This document shows positions 59,651 through 64,000 of a stretch of DNA of 64,000 nucleotides, piece by piece. The DNA is from Bacteroidaceae bacterium (GTDB lineage: Bacteria; Bacteroidota; Bacteroidia; Bacteroidales; Bacteroidaceae). The translations under genes were made by a program, and so were the position numbers. How positions within the stretch are numbered: position 1 is the first letter of the stretch; every line of letters starts with the position of its first letter. The notes under the pieces were generated by a model. It was not told where the DNA came from. It made no database searches and worked only from the letters and a program-made list of their open reading frames with translations. The stretch spans positions 62,001 to 126,000 of the forward strand of contig JAFRTL010000005.1 in assembly GCA_017427065.1 (NCBI GenBank), read 5' to 3'.

Positions 59651-62506
59651 ATGAAAACAGCTGATAAACTCTTCCTTTTAGATGCTTATGCGCTTATATA
59701 TAGGGCATATTATGCACTAATCAAAAGTCCCAGAATTAACTCCAAAGGTATGAATACCTCTGCTATAATGGGGTTTGTAAACACATTGGAGGAAGTGCTG
59801 AATAAGGAGAAACCCACACACATAGGCATCGCTTTCGATCCTTCTGGACCTACTTTCCGTCATGAACTTTTTGAGCAATATAAGGCACAACGAGAAGAAA
59901 CACCAGAGGTTATCCGTCAATCTGTTCCCATCATCAAGGAGATTATCAAAGCCTATAATATCCCCATTTTAGAGGTAAAAGGCTATGAAGCGGATGATGT
60001 TATCGGCACTTTGGCAACGAAAGCTGGGAAAGAAGGCATCACCACTTATATGCTGACACCTGATAAGGATTATGGCCAATTAGTGAGTGATAATGTTTTC
60101 ATGTATCGACCAAAACACAGTGGTGGATACGAAGTTATGGGCATTAATGAAGTGAAGGAAAAGTTCGGCATCGAGGATACCAAACAAGTGATCGATTTTC
60201 TGGGATTGATGGGAGATGCTTCTGATAATATTCCTGGATGTCCTGGTGTCGGAGAGAAAACTGCGCAGAAACTGATTGCTGAATTTGGAAGTGTGGACAA
60301 TCTGCTTCAGCATACCGATCAACTAAAGGGAGCACTAAAGACTAAGGTCGAGGAGAATGTAGATATAATAAAGTTGTCGTATTTCCTTGCTACCATCAAA
60401 CGAGATGTACCTATTGAGCTTGATATGGATGCTCTCAAAACAGTAGCACCAAATCTGGAGGAGATAAAACGACTGTTTGGCGAATTGGAATTTCGTACAT
60501 TATATAATAAGGTGGCGGAAAGAAATGCGGGCACTCCCCTACCCTCACCTTCCGCAGCACCATCGATGGGTGATCTTTTCGGAGGACCACTCTTCGAACA
60601 ACCAAGTGTCGAAAACCAAAAATCAGCTCCTGTTCAAGGCGATTTGTTTGCGATATTTCCGTCCGAGGGTCAAGGAAACGCAGAAAATTCGATTCTCGCG
60701 AGCTTAAATTCTTCAGATTTTGACTATCAACTCGTTGATTCTGAGGAAGGAAGAGCCGAAATTCTGCAAAAACTTTTGTCAGCAAAAATCGTCGCAATAG
60801 ATACAGAAACCACCAATACAGAGCCAATGAAGGCAGAATTGGTGGGCATGAGCTTCAGCGATGCAGAAAATCGCGCTTACTATGTTCCTGTGCCTTCGAA
60901 TGAGGAGGAAGCTCGAAAAATAGTCGAGACCTTCAAGCCACTTTTCGAGAATGAGGAAATTTTGAAGATTGGTCAGAACATCAAGTACGACATCATCGTG
61001 CTTGGTCAATATGGTGCGGAAGTGAAAGGTCCCCTATTCGACACCATGCTCGCGCACTATGTTCTGCAACCAGAACTTCGCCACAATATGGATTACCTTG
61101 CGGAAGTCTATCTCCACTACAAGACCATCCATATCGACGAGTTGATTGGTCCTAAGGGAAAGAACCAAAAGAGCATGCGCGACCTTCCTCCTTCCGAAGT
61201 GTATAAGTACGCTTGCGAGGATGCGGATGTCACCCTTAAGCTTTACCATATTCTGAAAGACGAACTGAAGAAGTACAATGTGGAGGATTTGTTCTATCAG
61301 ATCGAGATGCCATTGGTGCCTGTCTTGGCAAATATGGAAAGTAACGGAGTGTTGATAGATACAGAATCACTGAAACAGACATCTGTGCAATTCACCAAAC
61401 GGATGGAAGAAATAGAGCGCGAGATTTATGAATTGGCAGGACAGTCGTTCAACATCAGTTCTCCAAAACAAGTAGGCGACATTCTCTTCGAGAAACTGCA
61501 CTTGTTGGAGAAACCTAAAAAGACAAAGACAGGGCAATATGTCACCAATGAAGAAATCTTGCAAAGTCTGCGCAACAAACACGAGATCGTTGGAAAAATC
61601 CTTGATTACAGAGGACTGAAGAAACTCCTTGGTACCTATGTAGACACCCTACCCCTTCTGATTAATCCGAAGACTGGACGCATACATACCTCATTCAATC
61701 AGGCAGTTACGGCCACAGGACGATTAAGTTCCAGCGATCCGAATTTGCAGAATATCCCTATTCGTGACGAGGATGGAAAGGAGATTCGCAAAGCCTTTAT
61801 CCCCGATCCTGGATGTGAGTTCTTCTCTGCAGATTACTCACAGATAGAGCTGCGCATCATGGCACATCTCAGTGGCGATGCCAATATGATCGATGCTTTC
61901 CAGCATGGCTATGATGTGCATGCAGCGACAAGTGCGAAGATTTATAAAGTGCCTATCGAAGAAGTGACAAAGGATATGCGACGAAAAGCCAAGACAGCCA
62001 ATTTTGGCATTATCTATGGTATTTCCGTCTTTGGATTGGCAGAACGTATGAACGTGGAACGCAAAGAAGCTAAAGAACTCATCGATGGCTACTTCGAGAC
62101 CTATCCGCAAATCCAAGATTACATTGAGCAAAGCAAGCAATTTGCGAAAACTCATGGCTATGTGGAAACCATCTTCCATCGCAAACGCTACTTGCCAGAT
62201 ATCAATTCACACAATGCTACTGTGCGCGGATATGCAGAGCGAAATGCCGTAAATGCACCTATTCAAGGAAGTGCTGCTGATATCATCAAAGTGGCGATGG
62301 CACGTATCTATCAGCGCTTAAAAAGTAACAATCTGAAAGCGAAGTTGCTTCTTCAAGTGCATGATGAATTGAATTTCAGCGTACCTACTGAGGAAAAGGC
62401 AATTGTGGAAAAGATAGTAAGCGAGGAAATGGAGCAGGCATACTTGATGAAAGTGCCATTAAAAGTAGAGTTTGGATGGGGAGAAAATTGGTTGGAAGCA
62501 CATTAA
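59651..62506 (+). CDS. polA: DNA polymerase I
   Basis: A 951-residue three-domain polymerase. The 5'-3' exonuclease (about 1-300) starts LFLLDAYALIYRAYYAL and contains YEADDVIGTLA and GDASDNIPGCPGVGEKTA. A Pro-rich linker follows (about 298-345), then the 3'-5' exonuclease domain with AIDTETTN and the DEDD residues (IKYDIIVLG, YACEDADVTLK), and the family A polymerase domain with FSADYSQIELRIMAHLSGD, RRKAKTANFGIIYG and QVHDELNF. It acts in Okazaki-fragment processing and repair. Monocistronic. Confidence 0.97.
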   Translation: MKTADKLFLLDAYALIYRAYYALIKSPRINSKGMNTSAIMGFVNTLEEVLNKEKPTHIGIAFDPSGPTFRHELFEQYKAQREETPEVIRQSVPIIKEIIKAYNIPILEVKGYEADDVIGTLATKAGKEGITTYMLTPDKDYGQLVSDNVFMYRPKHSGGYEVMGINEVKEKFGIEDTKQVIDFLGLMGDASDNIPGCPGVGEKTAQKLIAEFGSVDNLLQHTDQLKGALKTKVEENVDIIKLSYFLATIKRDVPIELDMDALKTVAPNLEEIKRLFGELEFRTLYNKVAERNAGTPLPSPSAAPSMGDLFGGPLFEQPSVENQKSAPVQGDLFAIFPSEGQGNAENSILASLNSSDFDYQLVDSEEGRAEILQKLLSAKIVAIDTETTNTEPMKAELVGMSFSDAENRAYYVPVPSNEEEARKIVETFKPLFENEEILKIGQNIKYDIIVLGQYGAEVKGPLFDTMLAHYVLQPELRHNMDYLAEVYLHYKTIHIDELIGPKGKNQKSMRDLPPSEVYKYACEDADVTLKLYHILKDELKKYNVEDLFYQIEMPLVPVLANMESNGVLIDTESLKQTSVQFTKRMEEIEREIYELAGQSFNISSPKQVGDILFEKLHLLEKPKKTKTGQYVTNEEILQSLRNKHEIVGKILDYRGLKKLLGTYVDTLPLLINPKTGRIHTSFNQAVTATGRLSSSDPNLQNIPIRDEDGKEIRKAFIPDPGCEFFSADYSQIELRIMAHLSGDANMIDAFQHGYDVHAATSAKIYKVPIEEVTKDMRRKAKTANFGIIYGISVFGLAERMNVERKEAKELIDGYFETYPQIQDYIEQSKQFAKTHGYVETIFHRKRYLPDINSHNATVRGYAERNAVNAPIQGSAADIIKVAMARIYQRLKSNNLKAKLLLQVHDELNFSVPTEEKAIVEKIVSEEMEQAYLMKVPLKVEFGWGENWLEAH

Positions 62507-62583
62507 AGTTACAGATAGTAAGCCTCGTTTTCGAGAAAAAAGACAAAATTTGACATTTTAATAGAAATTTTTTCAAGAAAAAG

Positions 62584-62614
62584 TTGTTTGTATCAAAATT
62601 GGTTGTAACTTTGC
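62584..62614 (+). promoter_or_regulatory. Promoter of the candidate small RNA
   Basis: TTGTTTG (62584-62590) and TAACTTTGC (62606-62614) fit the -33/-7 pattern with 19 bp from TTG. No ATG-initiated ORF of any length follows. Confidence 0.6.
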
Positions 62615-62619
62615 ATCGC

Positions 62620-62734
62620 ATTTGAGCGAAACAAGCTTACATAATGTAAGCAATAAACTGATTCCAACTTATATCATAATCTATACTCTTTAAAACATCA
62701 GAAAAGGTCAGAACGTTCGTTTCTGGCCTTTTTT
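62620..62734 (+). ncRNA. Candidate intergenic small RNA of about 115 nt
   Basis: A stretch bounded by a good promoter and a terminator hairpin. It contains a first stem-loop GCTTAC (62634-62639) / GTAAGC (62645-62650) and a terminal stem AAAAGGTCAGAA (62702-62713) / TTCTGGCCTTTT (62721-62732) followed by T residues. No ORF. No Rfam family could be recognised by eye. Confidence 0.45.
62702..62734 (+). terminator. Terminator hairpin
   Basis: 12-bp stem with one T-G wobble, 7-base loop, then a T-run. It ends the candidate small RNA and is too far from polA (190 bp) to be its primary terminator. Confidence 0.75.
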
Positions 62735-62987
62735 ATTTCTATTGTTCCACGCAACCAATCTAAAGATTAGAACAATGACAAAAAGGCCTTAATATGGAGG
62801 ATTATTTCTCTAGTTAGAAAAAATTTTTTTCCTCGTTAGAAAAATAATTTTTCTGTGTGTAGGAACAAATTTTCCATAACGAAGGAATTTTGACAGCAGA
62901 ATTAGAACAATTATAATATCGTGGAACATTTTATAGAAAGTGTGGATTTTTTGATTATATTTGTAACGAAAAACAAAATCGCAAAAA

Positions 62988-63491
62988 ATGATAGAAGAAG
63001 AAAAACACATCGTCTTGAAAAGAACCTGGTATGACCGGATACTCGAGATCCTTTCATGGGGGAGTTTGCTTTATGGATTGCTGCCATTATGGTTATACAG
63101 CAAAATACCAGAAACAGCAAAGATTCCAATAAGTTGGATGATGAATGGAGAAGTAAGGAAATGGGGAGATAAGAAAACCATACTGATAATCGTTTTCTTG
63201 ACTATTGGTATTTTCCTGTTACTCCTTTTCTTGGAGCGAAACTATAAATCCTTGAATTATCCAGTGAAAATCACTGAGCAAAATCGCATTCCTCTATTTC
63301 GTGAAGGAGTGAGATTGGCTCGTGAACTTCGTTTTCTGGGAACATTTTTTGGAGCATTCCTAGCAAACATGATATGCTATACCGCTCTTGAAAACCCTAT
63401 TCCTAATAGTCATTACATCCTGATCTTAATTGTAATTGCCCTTTTTGTTTCTACCGTTTACCACATTTTTAAGATGTACAAAGAAAGATAA
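62988..63491 (+). CDS. DUF1648-like membrane protein
   Basis: A 167-residue protein with four likely membrane segments. The first half has LLYGLLPLWLYSKIPETAKIPISWMMNGEVRKWGDKKTI, the DUF1648 pattern (a loop with P-x2-IP-x-H/SW-x3-G-x3-WG-K) located between helices 1 and 2. Function unknown; related proteins in Gram-positives are SdpI-like immunity proteins. Alone between the candidate small RNA and ychF. Confidence 0.8.
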   Translation: MIEEEKHIVLKRTWYDRILEILSWGSLLYGLLPLWLYSKIPETAKIPISWMMNGEVRKWGDKKTILIIVFLTIGIFLLLLFLERNYKSLNYPVKITEQNRIPLFREGVRLARELRFLGTFFGAFLANMICYTALENPIPNSHYILILIVIALFVSTVYHIFKMYKER

Positions 63492-63504
63492 GATTTTTTT
63501 CACT

Positions 63505-63513
63505 ATCTTCGCA
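63505..63513 (+). promoter_or_regulatory. -7-like box before ychF
   Basis: TATCTTCGC, 26 bp upstream of the ychF ATG at 63540; the same variant precedes the DEAD-box helicase gene. Confidence 0.45.
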
Positions 63514-63539
63514 CATTATTTATAAATAGAAACTGAATA

Positions 63540-64000
63540 TGGCATTACAATGTGGTATAGTTGGTTTGCCGAATGTGGGTAAATCAACACTTTTCAATTG
63601 TCTTTCTAGCGCAAAGGCACAAGCAGCAAATTTCCCTTTCTGCACCATAGAACCTAATGTGGGAGTCATCACGGTTCCTGATGAACGACTTGGCAAATTG
63701 GCAGAATTGGTGCATCCTGGACGCATAGTACCTGCCACGGTGGAAATCGTGGATATCGCTGGTCTTGTGAAAGGTGCCAGTAAGGGTGAGGGATTGGGCA
63801 ATAAGTTCCTTGCCAATATTCGTGAAACGGATGCCATTATCCATGTGCTTCGTTGCTTCGACGATGGCAATGTGACGCATGTGGATGGTACCATAAACCC
63901 TGTGCGCGATAAGGAAATCATTGATACAGAACTGCAACTGAAGGACTTGGAGACAGTGGAAAGTCGCATCCAGAAAGTGCAGAAGATGGCCACTACTGGT
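63540..64000 (+). CDS. ychF: Redox-regulated ATPase YchF (3' end outside window)
   Basis: Open from ATG at 63540 to the right edge without stop (153 codons seen of about 365). [20 protein letters not shown] contains the P-loop with the YchF-specific NVGKST, followed by [59 protein letters not shown] and the start of the coiled-coil region. YchF/OLA1 binds ATP in preference to GTP and associates with ribosomes. Identity is secure despite truncation by the window. Confidence 0.96.

Larger units (their letters stand above)
62507..62987. other. Intergenic region with candidate small RNA and repeat elements
   Basis: About 480 bp. The left part contains the promoter-hairpin-terminator unit at 62584-62734; the right part has a hairpin ATTGTTC/GAACAAT (62741-62747 and 62770-62776), CTAGTTAGAAAAAA (62810-62823), a variant CTCGTTAGAAAAAT (62832-62845) and a palindrome GAAAAATAATTTTTC (62839-62853). 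A -7-like TATATTTG at 62956-62963 precedes the next gene. Confidence 0.65.

Noticed and set aside
1-64000. tRNA, rRNA and tmRNA genes
   Set aside because: No cloverleaf with TTCGA-type arms or rRNA-like stretch was noticed on either strand; a covariance-model scan would settle this.

Overview
The window reads as a chromosomal segment from a member of the Bacteroidales, most likely the Prevotellaceae. The evidence is the gene families present (DUF2723, DUF2851, GH97, fimbrillin/DUF5119/DUF3575, HU-HIG-like protein, TIGR04076, WbqC), the recurring Bacteroidetes-type promoter -7 boxes (TAnnTTTGC), the scarcity of strong Shine-Dalgarno sequences, and the style of the signal peptides and lipoboxes. 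Genus and species cannot be fixed without a search. No rRNA, tRNA, CRISPR array or complete insertion sequence was seen.

Layout. 1-3203: end of a DUF2723 membrane protein and a polysaccharide deacetylase. 3513-11607: DUF2851, then dapB-lepB-lepB paralogue-wbqC-like-queH, a carboxypeptidase-regulatory-like secreted protein, and an M16 peptidase. 11710-14014: KdsD-like isomerase, PfkB sugar kinase, ZIP metal transporter. 14083-16139: ECF sigma factor with a membrane partner, and an HU-like protein. 16172-20397: a small carbohydrate locus (GH2, lipoprotein, GH97). 20555-28645: DEAD-box helicase, then the minus-strand operon ruvB-flippase-DUF389-SpoIIE phosphatase. 28965-33755: cysK, SDR, and a run of small accessory genes (TfoX-like, TIGR04076, two GNATs).

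33758-46393 is a 12.6-kb accessory block, visibly richer in A+T. It is bounded by an intact GNAT gene on the left and by a 170-bp truncated copy of the same gene, in the same orientation, on the right. Inside it are (i) a six-gene plus-strand operon: voltage-gated-type K+ channel, CHASE2 sensor, secreted caspase-like protease with Sel1 repeats, DUF4384 protein, and two secreted unknowns; (ii) a TPR/outer-membrane-barrel protein facing it across a bidirectional terminator; and (iii) a minus-strand fimbrillin operon (DUF3575, DUF5119, three fimbrillin-like lipoproteins and a frameshifted small lipoprotein).

46594-52389 holds a putative papain-like secreted protein, an SpmA/SpmB-type membrane protein, ybeY, a DUF3828-like lipoprotein, an EEP-family protein and a PAP2 phosphatase. 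52598-64000 is housekeeping: mnmG (followed by a near-perfect parS-like 16-mer), apt, uvrC, dtd, MazG-like, deoC, a polyprenyl synthetase, polA, a possible small RNA, a DUF1648-like protein and the start of ychF.

The points most worth a second look are the signal peptidase paralogue that lacks both catalytic residues, the channel/CHASE2/caspase operon, the duplicated GNAT end bounding the accessory block, an 81-bp repeat made of 21-bp units present twice in opposite orientation, two disabling lesions at the end of the fimbrillin operon, a parS-like site after mnmG, and an ORF-less promoter-hairpin-terminator unit after polA.
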